Shown here: one piece after another, positions 47,091 through 57,618 of the stretch
Numbering within the stretch: position 1 is the first letter of the stretch
Layout: each line of letters begins with the position of its first letter
Assembly: GCA_016779565.1 (NCBI GenBank)
Contig: JADHNJ010000009.1
Span: 1-64,000 of the forward strand
Direction of reading: 5' to 3'
Length of the DNA stretch: 64,000 nt
Origin: Pseudomonadales bacterium
GTDB taxonomy: Bacteria; Pseudomonadota; Gammaproteobacteria; Pseudomonadales; Azotimanducaceae
The notes under the pieces: generated by a model
Database searches by the model: none
The model's input: the letters and a program-made list of their open reading frames with translations, nothing else
Told to the model about the DNA's origin: nothing
Made by a program: the position numbers and the translations under genes

Positions 47091-48350
47091 CTAACTGCGT
47101 TTCATCGACGCAAAGAATTCCTCGTTGGTTTTTGATTTTTTCATTTTGCCCAACAAAAATTCGATCGCCGCTAGGTCATCCATCTCATGCAGAATCTTAC
47201 GTAAAATCCAAACTTTCTGAAGTTCTTCTTCAGACATCAGTAAATCTTCTCGGCGCGTCCCAGACCGCCGGATATTGATCGCTGGGTAGACGCGCTTTTC
47301 TGCGATTTTTCGCTCGAGATGAAGCTCCATGTTGCCGGTACCTTTGAACTCTTCGTAGATGACTTCATCCATTTTTGAGCCAGTATCGATTAGGCAGGTC
47401 GCGATAATGGTGAGGCTTCCCCCCTCCTCGATATTACGGGCTGCGCCAAAGAACCGTTTTGGTCGCTCGAGTGCATGCGCGTCGACACCACCGGTCAATA
47501 CTTTGCCAGAAGCCGGAATCACCGTATTGTAGGCTCTGGCTAATCGGGTAATAGAATCGAGCAAAATAACCACGTCAGTTTTGTGTTCGACTAAGCGTTT
47601 GGCTTTTTCGATGACCATTTCGCTGACCTGAACGTGTCGCGAGGGCGGCTCATCAAAAGTGCTCGCAACAACCTCGCCGCGCACAGAGCGCTGCATCTCA
47701 GTAACTTCTTCCGGGCGCTCATCGATTAACAGCACAATCAAATGGCATTCCGGATTGTTTCGCATAATAGCTTGTGCGACGTTTTGCAAAATCAGCGTTT
47801 TACCTGCTTTCGGCGGCGATACGATAAGGCCTCTTTGACCTTTACCAATCGGTGAGGTCAGGTCAATGATTCGAGAGGTTAGATCCTCTGTGCTGCCATT
47901 GCCGCCTTGGAGGGTAAGTCCTTGATCAGGAAACAAGGGCGTTAGGTTTTCAAAAAGGATCTTATTCTTAGATTCACCAGGATCAGTGAAATTAATTTGG
48001 TCTACTTTTAATAGTGCAAAGTAGCGCTCGCTGTCTTTAGGTGGGCGGATCTTTCCAGACACCGTGTCGCCTGTTCGCAAATTAAATCGTCGAATTTGGC
48101 TCGGTGATACATAAATGTCATCTGGGCCTGCTAGATAGGAGCTGTCGGGGGACCGCAAAAATCCAAAGCCATCTTGAAGAATCTCAAGGGTGCCGTCTCC
48201 GTAGATGTCTTCTCCGCTTTTTGCGTGCTTGCGGAGCACATTGGCGATAATTTCTTGCTTGCGAGAGCGTCCAAGGTTATCCATGCCCATCTCATGGGCA
48301 ATTTCAAGAAGCTCAGGAATAGGCTTCGCTTTGAGATCAGTAAGATTCAT
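47091..48350 (-). CDS. rho: Transcription termination factor Rho
   Basis: Rho is the hexameric RNA helicase for factor-dependent termination. The 419 residues match E. coli Rho in length. The N-terminal RNA-binding OSB domain has [20 protein letters not shown] near 60, the Walker [13 protein letters not shown] near 180, the Walker [17 protein letters not shown] near 258 and the secondary RNA-binding Q/R-loop regions. The gene has a 217-base leader after trxA, which may host autoregulation. Confidence 0.97.
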   Translation of the reverse strand: MNLTDLKAKPIPELLEIAHEMGMDNLGRSRKQEIIANVLRKHAKSGEDIYGDGTLEILQDGFGFLRSPDSSYLAGPDDIYVSPSQIRRFNLRTGDTVSGKIRPPKDSERYFALLKVDQINFTDPGESKNKILFENLTPLFPDQGLTLQGGNGSTEDLTSRIIDLTSPIGKGQRGLIVSPPKAGKTLILQNVAQAIMRNNPECHLIVLLIDERPEEVTEMQRSVRGEVVASTFDEPPSRHVQVSEMVIEKAKRLVEHKTDVVILLDSITRLARAYNTVIPASGKVLTGGVDAHALERPKRFFGAARNIEEGGSLTIIATCLIDTGSKMDEVIYEEFKGTGNMELHLERKIAEKRVYPAINIRRSGTRREDLLMSEEELQKVWILRKILHEMDDLAAIEFLLGKMKKSKTNEEFFASMKRS

Positions 48351-48477
48351 TCAAATTCACTTTTATTGAAAAATTAGGGTTCAGATGCAAGACCAACGGG
48401 TCTTTAGTGCCAAAAAATTGAGAGGAAAGGGTTTAAATCTAGAAAAGGGTGTAAGGCTTTATCGCCTTCGAGACAGG

Positions 48478-48506
48478 AAAATGCAGGGTTCTGGACGCTT
48501 TGTCAA
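48478..48506 (-). promoter_or_regulatory. Candidate rho promoter in the trxA-rho gap
   Basis: On the reverse strand a perfect TTGACA (48506-48501) is followed after 17 bases by CATTTT (48483-48478), a weak -10. Transcription would start near 48471 and give a 120-base rho leader containing two small hairpins, AAGGC/GCCTT (48453-48468) and AGACC/GGTCT. In E. coli the rho leader is a site of Rho-dependent autoregulation. Confidence 0.4.
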
Positions 48507-48525
48507 CTACTTTTTTCAGAAGTGT

Positions 48526-48561
48526 TGTGGAAGATCGCAGGGAAAGCCGCAATCTTCCACA
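48526..48561 (-). other. Long hairpin directly after trxA
   Basis: A perfect ten-base stem TGTGGAAGAT/ATCTTCCACA, extendable with a T-G wobble and two GC pairs, starts six bases after the trxA stop. In the direction of transcription it is followed by ACACTTCTG and no U-tract, so it is not a standard intrinsic terminator. It may stabilise the trxA 3' end. Confidence 0.6.
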
Positions 48562-48567
48562 TTCAAG

Positions 48568-48891
48568 CTAGATATTGCTGTCTAAAAAGGCGCTTAGCTG
48601 TGACTTCGATAAGGCACCTACCTTTGTGGCCTCAACGTTACCATTTTTAAATAACATCAAGGTTGGGATGCCTCGGATGCCATATTTGGGTGGCGTTTCA
48701 CCGTTAGCATCAATGTCAAGTTTGCACACTTTCATTTTGCCGTCGTATTCGGCTGCGATCTCCTCGAGCACAGGCGCGATGACTTTACAGGGCCCACACC
48801 ACTCGGCCCAGTAATCAACCAGTACTGGTAGATCAGAATTTAGGACATCGGACTCGAAAGAGGCGTCAGTGGTGTGAGATATGTCTGCCAT
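48568..48891 (-). CDS. trxA: Thioredoxin 1
   Basis: TrxA reduces cytosolic disulfides, including ribonucleotide reductase. The 107-residue protein has the classical active site [15 protein letters not shown] near 27 and the cis-Pro loop [12 protein letters not shown] near 73. GGGAG lies eight bases before its ATG. trxA upstream of rho is conserved in gammaproteobacteria. Confidence 0.97.
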   Translation of the reverse strand: MADISHTTDASFESDVLNSDLPVLVDYWAEWCGPCKVIAPVLEEIAAEYDGKMKVCKLDIDANGETPPKYGIRGIPTLMLFKNGNVEATKVGALSKSQLSAFLDSNI

Positions 48892-48991
48892 TTTTGGTGC
48901 TCCCTGGGGTGAAAATTTTAAATTTACAGCAGGGCCCTATCCTAAGGTCTTGCCAAGTGATTCTCAATCGCTGGGTTAATTTTTTTCGCTA

Positions 48992-49999
<1,008 letters not shown>

Positions 50000-50061
50000 T
50001 TACCGTCAGTATAGATCACTTCCCTGTTGTCCTAGAAGCACTGGCGGGTATTCGCATGCGA

Positions 50062-51948
50062 CTAGGTTAGATTGTCACGCTCGGTCTCTAGTTCTAACCA
50101 CTCTTCCTCAAGGGCTGTGATTTGATCCCTCAAAGATGCTTGATCCCGCAGCAGACTTTGTAACGATTCGCTTCTTGGATCCTCATAGTGAATGGGCTGG
50201 GCAAGGTTCGCTTCGATATCGCTAAGTTTCTCGTTGAGCCGCGTGATTCTGTTTTCGATGGTCGCAACTCGGGTGGTTATTTGTCTTTGGCGTTTGTAGT
50301 TTTCGACTTTGGGCTTAGCCTGCCCTTGAAGATGAGCGACCTCCGAGGTGGACGATTGGCCATCAGGTTTAGCGTCGTCTGTGCCGGGTAGTACTAGGTT
50401 AGCTCGGTAGTCGCCGAGACTACCTTCATAGGGTTCAACGCCTCCATTGTGAACTAATAAAAATTGTTCAACGGTACTCGAAAGCAGATAACGGTCATGA
50501 GAAATGATAATGATTGCACCTCCAAAGGTGTTCATTGCGGTGGCTAGCGCCTGACGCATTTGCATATCGAGGTGATTGGTGGGTTCATCGAGTAACAGCA
50601 GGTTGGGTTGCTGGAAGGATACGATGGCGAGTGCGAGCCTCGCCTTTTCGCCGCCTGATAAATGTGCGGCAGGCTTTTCAACTTGATCACCTTGAAAATT
50701 AAAGCCACCGAGGAAGGTTCTAATGTTGAGTTCGCTCACGGTGGGTGCTAAGCGTTGCAAGTGCGTGAGGGGCGCGAGGCGCAGGTCCAAATCATCGACT
50801 TGATGTTGCGAAAAATATCCCATCGTCAGATGTAAGCCTGGAACCCGCTCGCCTTCGAGGAGCGGCAGGATTCCTTGTAAGGACTTTATTAAGGTGGACT
50901 TCCCCGCGCCATTGACACCGAGCAACCCAATTCGATCCCCTGGCGACAGGCTTAGGCTCACACCTTTCAGAATTGGATCATCGTAACCAAGATCAGCATC
51001 CTGCAGCGTTATTAGTGGATCAGACTGACGCTGGGCTTCGCGGATCCTAAATTGAAAAGGCGAAGCTTCGTGTACGGCTTCAACCCTCGATAAGCGTTCA
51101 AGCGCTTTGATTCGACTCTGAGCTTGTCGTGCCTTGCTTTCTTTATAGCGAAACCGCCGTATGAAGGATTCCATATGAGCTATGGATTTCTGCTGTTTTT
51201 CGTATTGCCTTGCTTGGTCCCGAAGCTGATCTGCTCTAAGCAATTCAAAAGCAGAGTAATTACCCGCATACAATTGAATACGGTTATTTGCCATGTAGGC
51301 TACATGGTGCACGCAGTCATCGAGAAATTCACGGTCATGCGAGATCAAGATCATCGTACCCGGGTAAGTCTGTATCCAGCTAGCAAGCCAAAATATCGCA
51401 TCAAGATCTAAGTGATTGGTCGGCTCATCTAGCAGCAACAAATCAGAAGGCTGCATCAAGGTTCTCGCTAGGTTAAGCCGGACTCGCCAGCCTCCTGAAA
51501 AGTTGGCTAAAGGTTGCGAAAAATCCTCCCGACTAAAACCAAGGCCCGTCAACAGCTGCTCTGCCCGAGCATCGGCGGTGTAGCCGTCTAAGTCTGCCAA
51601 GACCTCGAATAATTGACCGATGCTTTCGAAATCTTGGCGCTGCTCGGCCTCAGCGATTTCATCTTTGACTTGGGTCAGCGCAGCATCCCCGGATAAGACG
51701 TACGCCATTGCCGATTGAGAGCTGCTCGGTATCTCCTGAGCCATGTGAGCGATACGGATCTGAGGGCTGAGATCCATATCGCCGGTATCAACATCGAGTT
51801 CGCCTAAAATCATTTTAAATAAGCTAGTTTTGCCGATGCCGTTGGCGCCAACGAGGCCGACTTTCTGCCCTTGATACAGCGTTAAAGACAAGCCTTCAAT
51901 GAGGATCTCGCCGTTTCTCCTGAGCGTTACGTTTTGAAAAGCAAGCAT
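50062..51948 (-). CDS. ABC-F family ATPase (YheS/Uup type)
   Basis: ABC-F proteins are soluble tandem ATPases that act on the ribosome, not transporters. The 628 residues contain two nucleotide-binding domains: Walker A GANGIGKTSLFK near 35 and GVNGAGKSTLIK near 345, signatures FSGGWRVRLNLARTL near 148 and LSGGEKARLALAIV near 430, each followed by LLLLDEPTNHLD. The linker carries the basic helices RRFRYKESKARQAQSRIKAL, and the C-terminus ends in a coiled coil (NEKLSDIEANLAQ), as in YheS. The exact paralogue (YheS or Uup) is likely YheS by these features. Confidence 0.9.
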   Translation of the reverse strand: MLAFQNVTLRRNGEILIEGLSLTLYQGQKVGLVGANGIGKTSLFKMILGELDVDTGDMDLSPQIRIAHMAQEIPSSSQSAMAYVLSGDAALTQVKDEIAEAEQRQDFESIGQLFEVLADLDGYTADARAEQLLTGLGFSREDFSQPLANFSGGWRVRLNLARTLMQPSDLLLLDEPTNHLDLDAIFWLASWIQTYPGTMILISHDREFLDDCVHHVAYMANNRIQLYAGNYSAFELLRADQLRDQARQYEKQQKSIAHMESFIRRFRYKESKARQAQSRIKALERLSRVEAVHEASPFQFRIREAQRQSDPLITLQDADLGYDDPILKGVSLSLSPGDRIGLLGVNGAGKSTLIKSLQGILPLLEGERVPGLHLTMGYFSQHQVDDLDLRLAPLTHLQRLAPTVSELNIRTFLGGFNFQGDQVEKPAAHLSGGEKARLALAIVSFQQPNLLLLDEPTNHLDMQMRQALATAMNTFGGAIIIISHDRYLLSSTVEQFLLVHNGGVEPYEGSLGDYRANLVLPGTDDAKPDGQSSTSEVAHLQGQAKPKVENYKRQRQITTRVATIENRITRLNEKLSDIEANLAQPIHYEDPRSESLQSLLRDQASLRDQITALEEEWLELETERDNLT

Positions 51949-52048
51949 GGCATCACATGTTCATGAGAGAAATCGACAGCGTCACAAATTTGCTCGGCAA
52001 AAGCCTGATGAGAGGCCAGTCGAAATAGCCCCGAAGTGCTGACGCACA

Positions 52049-52540
52049 CTAGGATCTCGAGGCTTTCGGAACGGAGATTAAAATGACTAGAAGAGGGATA
52101 CAACCGATAAGCACCCATGCAGGAATCGATAGCCCCAAAAATGACCAAGCAACCTCGGCGCAGCTCCCATCGCCGCTGAGCACTAACGCTAAAACATCAA
52201 AAATTGGCAGCACATCCAGTAAATAATCCAGGCTAGGTCCGCAGGCAGGGACTTGATCGGCCGGGAGACTCTGTAGCCAAAGTTGTCTCGCGGCGAGACC
52301 ACAGGTTGACAGGTAGGATAGGCCAATTGCGCCAATATATAACGTCATACCTCTTTCTGGATGATGCAGTGCAGCAAGTAGTGCGATCACACCGCCCGCA
52401 ACAATGCCGACCCGTTGCAAGATGCATAAGGGGCAGGGTTCAAGCCCAAAGCCATACTCCATAATGAGAGCGACCCCGATCATGGCGAAACTGATAAAGC
52501 TTAAACCGATGAGTAATTGTCTTTGGGTTAACCTGAGCAT
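52049..52540 (-). CDS. dsbB: Disulfide bond formation protein DsbB
   Basis: DsbB re-oxidises DsbA and passes electrons to quinone. The 163-residue four-helix membrane protein has the first pair CPLC near residue 36 and the second pair in VPACGPSLDYL and GDGSCAEV (near 100 and 127), with the quinone-site Arg in LCILQRVG. With dsbA at 27635 the window holds the complete oxidative pathway. Confidence 0.93.
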   Translation of the reverse strand: MLRLTQRQLLIGLSFISFAMIGVALIMEYGFGLEPCPLCILQRVGIVAGGVIALLAALHHPERGMTLYIGAIGLSYLSTCGLAARQLWLQSLPADQVPACGPSLDYLLDVLPIFDVLALVLSGDGSCAEVAWSFLGLSIPAWVLIGCIPLLVILISVPKASRS

Positions 52541-52549
52541 CGCACCCTC

Positions 52550-53197
52550 TTAGCCATCTATATGGCAAGCAGAACCGTCGGCAAATGCCGCCGAAGAAGA
52601 TAATTTGTGTTCGCGCCAATTGTCCACAAAACCCTGTAGGCTGGCAAAAAATTCGCGAAAATACGGTTGAATGCTAGGCAAAGCCTCGTGAATACTTTGC
52701 CTAGCTTCAAAGTTGAAATACTGGTCACCGCCTCGCAAGCGCTTGCCGATGGCCAGGAGGCTTTGATCGATAAAGCCTGAGTCCCGAGTTCGAAGTAGGG
52801 ATTTACGGGTTTGCATCGCCTGGCAGGCTATCAGTGCTCGATTTGGGAAATGACGCTGCATTGTAGGTACCAACAAGCGCTCGAACGTTTCTGTGTCAAA
52901 GGTTTGTAAATCAATGCTTGAAAATTGCGCCCACTCGCAGGCGAGATAGTGATCAAAGGCGATATCAATGATGATCCCGGAGACTCGTCGGCTATTCGTC
53001 GGCAACAGACTGCGGCAACGTATGACCAGGGGGTGGAAGTCCGTAAACTGATCGATAGCCCGATGGAGTTGAATACCGGCTTCGATGGCTTCTGGGCGCT
53101 CGCCTTTCAGCCTGCCTTTAACAAAGTCACCTAAAAAGCCGCCAACCAGGAGGTTGAGATCGTCATTCGCTAACAGCAGGTGCGCTAAATGATTCAT
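52550..53197 (-). CDS. acpH: Acyl carrier protein phosphodiesterase (AcpH, DUF479)
   Basis: AcpH removes 4'-phosphopantetheine from ACP. The 215 residues open with the family's MNHLAHLLLA, then GGFLGDFVKG near 18, HRAIDQFTDFHP near 45 and IDIAFDHYLACEW near 78, which carry the His/Asp metal ligands. It overlaps gshA by four bases (ATGA), so it is co-translated with it. Confidence 0.9.
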   Translation of the reverse strand: MNHLAHLLLANDDLNLLVGGFLGDFVKGRLKGERPEAIEAGIQLHRAIDQFTDFHPLVIRCRSLLPTNSRRVSGIIIDIAFDHYLACEWAQFSSIDLQTFDTETFERLLVPTMQRHFPNRALIACQAMQTRKSLLRTRDSGFIDQSLLAIGKRLRGGDQYFNFEARQSIHEALPSIQPYFREFFASLQGFVDNWREHKLSSSAAFADGSACHIDG

Positions 53198-54780
53198 CCA
53201 GTCGGAAGGTAGGCTTGATGGTATTGCGCCAAGAATGCTTCGAACTCGGCATCAGTGTTTGTGGGTATTTCTTTAAAGGACTGACGGGATGTCGCTGTAA
53301 TCTCATCAAGTGTTGTTTGGATTTCGGCGCTTAGGCTGAGGTTATAGCAGTGATCAAAGTGGTCAGCTGATAGCTGCCTATGATGATCTAACAAGCTGCT
53401 GCCGGCGCTGCTGAGGTCGCTGAGAATCCGGCCGCTAGGGGTTTTGCTGGGATCGGTAACACGGGGTGCGAGCGACGATAAGCACGCTCGATAGCGAGAT
53501 CCACCATGCACTTCATCCAACGCCTGGGCAAGATCCTCCAACGCTTCAAATAGCGATCCTGCCCAACTCGTGAGGGCAATCGACTGATGGTCTTTGGTCA
53601 GTGCAAGCCCGGGCTTGCGGCCGAATTCAGTGGCCAGATGAAAATTATCAGTGACGGTCCGGCATAAAGTCGGGTCGTGCTCTGGGCTTGGTGTTAATAG
53701 GCAATGCAAGATCAAAAGATCCATGAAATCAAGCTGCGCGAGATCTACCCCTAGGGGTAGATATGGATTGATATCCAAGAGCCTAACTTCAATGTATTGA
53801 ACCCCCGACCGATCAAGATGCGCCAGGAAATTTGCACCTGTTGGCGGTGTTGCCTTTGCTCTGATAGAGCTATAAAACTCGGCCTCAGACTGGAGCAGGT
53901 TGGCATTAACTTGAGGAAAGCGAGCCAAACTCTGCTGGCCGAGCTGCCGGTATGGCTCATGCTCGGTGGTGATACCGTCCCTCAAGGTTTGGGTGTAATT
54001 TGCAAGGTTGTTATAACAAATGTTGAGCGCGTTGGATTGCGTGCTACTTTGATAGCCAAGACCACCAGATCTGAGGCTGGTGGCAAAGGGCTTGTAAAAC
54101 GTGCGTTCACCTAAAAGCGTTAGGTCATGTTGATCATCTCGTAGAAAACTTTCATCAACTGCCGGCGACGCGCCAAAGAGATAGGCAGGCAACCAGGCTA
54201 GAGTCCGAAAATTACGCATTAGGGCAAAATAGCGGCTAGAACGAGCTGCGATGATCTCGGGTTCTGTCAGATTGGTGCGCCCTTCAAAGTGCTCGAGTCG
54301 CTCGAGCAGAGGCGTCGCGAAGGAGAAATTGTAGTGCACTGCGCAGATCGTTTGCATAGTGCGGTTATAGCGTAGCCCAAGGCCATGTCGATAAGTGGTT
54401 TTCAGGCGACCGCTATTAGATTGACCATAATAGGCTAAAGGGATCTCGGCCTCCCCTGGAAGCACACAAGGCATGCTGCCCGGCCACAGGCGTTCCTCTC
54501 CAAGACGCTGAGCGGTCCACTGATGAATATTTTCCAGATGTGCTAGCACGGACTCATTGGATGCGTGCACCGGGGTAATGAGCTCGAGCTGAGCCTCACT
54601 AAAATCAGTGGTGATCAGCGGGTGGGTGAGCTTCTCGCCGAGGCTTTCTGGATGAGGTGTTTGTGCTAGCTGGCCGTTTGAGTCGGTCCGTAATGCTTCT
54701 CTTTCGATGCCCCGGCCAAAAGTCAGTAATGTTTTAGCGTCGGACTGATCAAAAACTTGAGTTATGAGATCGGTCGGCAT
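53194..54780 (-). CDS. gshA: Glutamate-cysteine ligase
   Basis: GshA makes gamma-glutamylcysteine, the first step to glutathione. The 528-residue E. coli-type enzyme (E. coli 518) shows GRGIEREALRTDSNG near 22, DFSEAQLELITP near 60, YRHGLGLRYNRTMQTICAVH near 129 and YIEVRLLDINPY near 325. ATG 54780 has AAGGAAA upstream; the frame stays open to 54822 but those 14 residues lack family support. gshB is not in the window. Confidence 0.94.
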   Translation of the reverse strand: MPTDLITQVFDQSDAKTLLTFGRGIEREALRTDSNGQLAQTPHPESLGEKLTHPLITTDFSEAQLELITPVHASNESVLAHLENIHQWTAQRLGEERLWPGSMPCVLPGEAEIPLAYYGQSNSGRLKTTYRHGLGLRYNRTMQTICAVHYNFSFATPLLERLEHFEGRTNLTEPEIIAARSSRYFALMRNFRTLAWLPAYLFGASPAVDESFLRDDQHDLTLLGERTFYKPFATSLRSGGLGYQSSTQSNALNICYNNLANYTQTLRDGITTEHEPYRQLGQQSLARFPQVNANLLQSEAEFYSSIRAKATPPTGANFLAHLDRSGVQYIEVRLLDINPYLPLGVDLAQLDFMDLLILHCLLTPSPEHDPTLCRTVTDNFHLATEFGRKPGLALTKDHQSIALTSWAGSLFEALEDLAQALDEVHGGSRYRACLSSLAPRVTDPSKTPSGRILSDLSSAGSSLLDHHRQLSADHFDHCYNLSLSAEIQTTLDEITATSRQSFKEIPTNTDAEFEAFLAQYHQAYLPTG

Positions 54781-54924
54781 GCCTATTTCCTTGCGCGGTG
54801 ATTTGCTCAACTGGCGGCGCATTGCCCACCGTTTTGTGCTGTCGACGGCATCGCCCAGCAGTTGCTCGCCTGCAGCATATCACCCTCTTCTGGCAGAAAT
54901 AAACGATCTGTCGATCTGAAAAAA

Positions 54925-55302
54925 CTAAGCGCCTGTGGTTGACTTAAGGCGATGGATTTGGCGTCGATCACGTTTACTTGGTCGGTGAGAGGTTGGTGTC
55001 ACCCCGAGTCTTGCTCGATCTTGTTTTGCTTTGACCCGATTGGCGAGGCTCTCCGATGTTTCCTCGAATAATAGCGCCGCAGCAGGCGCGCCTCGCCGCA
55101 CATCTGATAGAGCAATGACACGGACAGTGCGGTCATCCCACCCGGCCTTAAATTCGACAAGATCACCGATCTTGATTTCTTTCGCGGGCTTGGTCCTTGC
55201 GCCGTTTACTTTGACTTTGCCGCCATCGATCGCGTCTTTTGCTTGGGCGCGCGTTTTATAAAAGCGGGCGGCCCAAAGCCATTTATCGGTCCTAATGGTC
55301 AT
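54925..55302 (-). CDS. hslR: Heat shock protein 15 (ribosome-associated Hsp15)
   Basis: Hsp15 binds free 50S subunits carrying nascent chains and helps recycle them. The 125-residue protein has the S4 RNA-binding fold (IRTDKWLWAARFYKTRAQAK near 3, then GGKVKVNGARTKPAKEIK) and a basic C-terminal tail (SKRDRRQIHRLK). ATG at 55302 gives the family length; the frame stays open to 55416 but inside yrfG. It overlaps yrfG by 11 bases, as in the E. coli yrfG-hslR order. Confidence 0.93.
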   Translation of the reverse strand: MTIRTDKWLWAARFYKTRAQAKDAIDGGKVKVNGARTKPAKEIKIGDLVEFKAGWDDRTVRVIALSDVRRGAPAAALLFEETSESLANRVKAKQDRARLGVTPTSHRPSKRDRRQIHRLKSTTGA

Positions 55303-55978
55303 GAATTGACTCTGTGATAAGTTCGTCGAGAAAACAGACGTTATCAAAATTTGGGACGATTTGTGGTGCAAGATGTGAATTGGGTTGGTTGATTGCGATT
55401 TGGCCGCCGATCCCATAGCGCCTTGCTGCGGCTAATACGTGAGGGTTGTCGTCCACAAGAATGGCTCGTTGCGGCCCGATTTGTAGCTGATGGCATAGCG
55501 CATGCCAAAAGTCTGCGGCTTCTTTTGGATGGCCCAAGTCTGAGCTGCTGACGATCTTAGAGAAGTAGTGCTCAAAGGCTGGCAATTGCTGTTCGATGAC
55601 AGACAATTTAAAGGTGAGCACCTTAGGATGTGCGTTGGTAGCCAAGATTACCTGTTTATCTTGCTTACAGAGCCATTTTAAAAAATTTTCAGTACCGACC
55701 CTTGGCCTAATGAGCTTACTTTGGGTTCGCTGCAAGGCATCGAGATTGAGATTAAATTGTTCTGACCAGTGTTCAAAGTCATACCACAATAGCGTACCTT
55801 GAGCGCTTTCGAGCGCAGAAAACACAAGGTTCCTAGCCTCGTCGATGGTCATGTCTCTTTGTCTGGCGACGGCATCTGGAACTCGTTTGTTCCAGAACTG
55901 ATCGTCAAAGTATAGGTCAAGTAGCGTTCCATCCATATCTAACAAAATGGTATCAAAGTCTAAAACCGAGCAAGTCAT
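55292..55978 (-). CDS. yrfG: HAD-family GMP/IMP nucleotidase YrfG
   Basis: YrfG dephosphorylates purine mononucleotides. The 228 residues show HAD motif I ILLDMDGTLLDL near 11 with both Asp, the conserved WYDFEHWSEQF near 70, motif II ILATNAHPKV near 112, motif III Lys in LGHPKEAADFWHAL near 150 and motif IV ILVDDNPHVL near 180. ATG 55978 fits the family start; an upstream ATG at 56041 adds 21 residues reaching almost into cysQ. Location upstream of hslR supports the name. Confidence 0.86.
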   Translation of the reverse strand: MTCSVLDFDTILLDMDGTLLDLYFDDQFWNKRVPDAVARQRDMTIDEARNLVFSALESAQGTLLWYDFEHWSEQFNLNLDALQRTQSKLIRPRVGTENFLKWLCKQDKQVILATNAHPKVLTFKLSVIEQQLPAFEHYFSKIVSSSDLGHPKEAADFWHALCHQLQIGPQRAILVDDNPHVLAAARRYGIGGQIAINQPNSHLAPQIVPNFDNVCFLDELITESIHDH

Positions 55979-56051
55979 CCGATGATCATCAGTGAAAACG
56001 TAAAATTCAGTGTAACCTAAGCGAATCCCCGATAAGAGCACAGATAAACCT

Positions 56052-56885
56052 ATGATAGAAACTTTGATCCAGATAGCTCGCGCGGCGGGTGAGGCAATTT
56101 TAGACGTTTACTCAGAAGAAGATTTTGGCGTCCAAACGAAAGATGATGACTCTCCTTTGACTCGAGCCGATCTTGCTGCCCACAAAGTCATCGTGTCTCA
56201 GTTAGCGCAGGCATTTCCAGAGATTCCAGTGCTTTCCGAAGAAAGTGACTCGATATCGTTTGAGCAAAGAGCGTCTTGGGCGCGTTATTTTTTAGTAGAC
56301 CCTTTGGATGGCACCAAGGAATTTATTGCGCGGAATGGCGAGTTTACGGTCAACATAGCACTGATTGATGATCACCGGCCGGTCATGGGTGTTGTACACG
56401 TACCGGTAAAGGATACGACCTACTGGGGTGATGTTGTGCGGGGCGAGGCTGCCAAGGTAAGCCAAGGCCAAGTCCAAGAGATATCCGTCAGAGAGCTGCC
56501 CTTAATGTCTGAGGGCGCATTGATTGTCGTTGCCAGCCGTCGGCACGGGTCAGATGCACTTGAGCAATTACTTGCTCAAATGCGAACGGAGTTCAGCAGT
56601 ATTGAGCTAACGAGCATGGGAAGTTCCTTAAAATTATGCTTAGTAGCAGAGGGTGCGGCTGACTTCTATCCGCGGCTCGCGCCAACAAGTGAGTGGGATA
56701 CCGCTGCGGCGCATGCCGTCGTGTTGGCTGCAGGTGGTCAAGTCGTTGACACAGACTTTGAGCCCCTGCGGTACAACGCGAAGAAGAGCCTGCTCAACCC
56801 TGACTTTTTAGTGGTTGGCGATCCAAACCTTGACTTGAAGGCGCTGCTATTGCCGTTGCTAAGCGATCGCAACAAAGCCCGTTAG
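56052..56885 (+). CDS. cysQ: 3'(2'),5'-bisphosphate nucleotidase CysQ
   Basis: CysQ hydrolyses PAP, the by-product of sulfate assimilation, to AMP. The 277-residue inositol monophosphatase-fold protein shows the metal sites VLSEESDSI near 64 and the DPLDGTKEFIARNGEFTVN stretch near 87, and WDTAAAHAVV near 217. It is divergent from yrfG; a neighbouring nudE often accompanies it but is absent here. Confidence 0.93.
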   Translation: MIETLIQIARAAGEAILDVYSEEDFGVQTKDDDSPLTRADLAAHKVIVSQLAQAFPEIPVLSEESDSISFEQRASWARYFLVDPLDGTKEFIARNGEFTVNIALIDDHRPVMGVVHVPVKDTTYWGDVVRGEAAKVSQGQVQEISVRELPLMSEGALIVVASRRHGSDALEQLLAQMRTEFSSIELTSMGSSLKLCLVAEGAADFYPRLAPTSEWDTAAAHAVVLAAGGQVVDTDFEPLRYNAKKSLLNPDFLVVGDPNLDLKALLLPLLSDRNKAR

Positions 56886-57404
56886 GGGCAAACTGGGCGC
56901 ATAACGTCAAAACATCGCTTGGACAGTCTTGTTAGACAGCCGCTCAAAATCTAGCTCATCGACAGCGAAACTCATCGGAGAGGTTCGTAATCAAGACTCG
57001 CGGGCTATCAAGAGCGCTTAGATCCTTTGCCTAGATCCGGGTGTCTCATGCAAGTTGAAGGTATTGACAGCGAGAGAACGCGATTGGTCTCAGCTAGCGC
57101 AGCTGGAGGCGTATCCATCCTGCCGAGGAGAACACATGCATGTCATCCAGCTGACGCTAGCGAGGTTGACGATGTTAAGGAGCAATTCTGTGGATAGATA
57201 GGGATAAAAAGTGGAGGTTTCTCCGCTTCGAATGAGTTGACTTTAAGATATTACTCACAACTTAATGATTTTTAATGCTTCAATATTTTGAGTTTATCGT
57301 CAGACAATCGATTCGACCGCGCTGAAGCTTTCTTTGGTCTCGTCGATTCACCGGCACTTTGGCTTAGCGCGAGAATCGCCTACGGCATTGCAGTAAGACT
57401 GAGG

Positions 57405-57451
57405 AACGAATCTTAGCCTGATATACTGCGTATATGATTCGTTGGGCTAAG
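57405..57451. other. Overlapping inverted repeats upstream of rpoD
   Basis: Three perfect dyads interlock. AACGAATC (57405-57412) pairs with GATTCGTT (57436-57443). CTTAGCC (57412-57418) pairs with GGCTAAG (57445-57451). Between them ATATAC (57421-57426) pairs with GTATAT (57430-57435) over a TGC loop. The first two pairings cross each other, and the loops look too short for both at once, so they would be alternative structures in RNA, or overlapping operators in DNA. Confidence 0.75.
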
Positions 57452-57559
57452 TGTTTTGCGGATGTCTTAGCGGTAAATCAGTGTTATGCTCTGGCATATA
57501 TCAGAGTGATGTTAGGAATTGCACTACCAGACGTAGCTGCGTCATAAGAGTGTGGCGGA

Positions 57560-57584
57560 AAATTGGTGTCAGGGTCGCCAATTT
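57560..57584 (+). other. rpoD leader hairpin 1
   Basis: AAATTGG/CCAATTT, extended by a T-G wobble and one GC pair, with a TCAGGGT loop, about 130 bases before the rpoD ATG. No U-tract follows. Confidence 0.55.
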
Positions 57585-57593
57585 CCTGTCGGA

Positions 57594-57605
57594 GGCGCGC
57601 GCGCC
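57594..57605. repeat. Perfect 12-base palindrome GGCGCGCGCGCC
   Basis: An alternating GC palindrome between two rpoD-leader hairpins. It is a two-base-longer relative of the palindrome at 9495-9504 and can fold as part of the leader structure. Confidence 0.45.
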
Positions 57606-57618
57606 AAGCCGTTGAATG

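Noticed and set aside
57405-57451. A simple H-type pseudoknot for the crossing repeats
   Set aside because: The connecting loops would be zero and one base long, too short to span both helices, so alternative folds or DNA operators are more likely.
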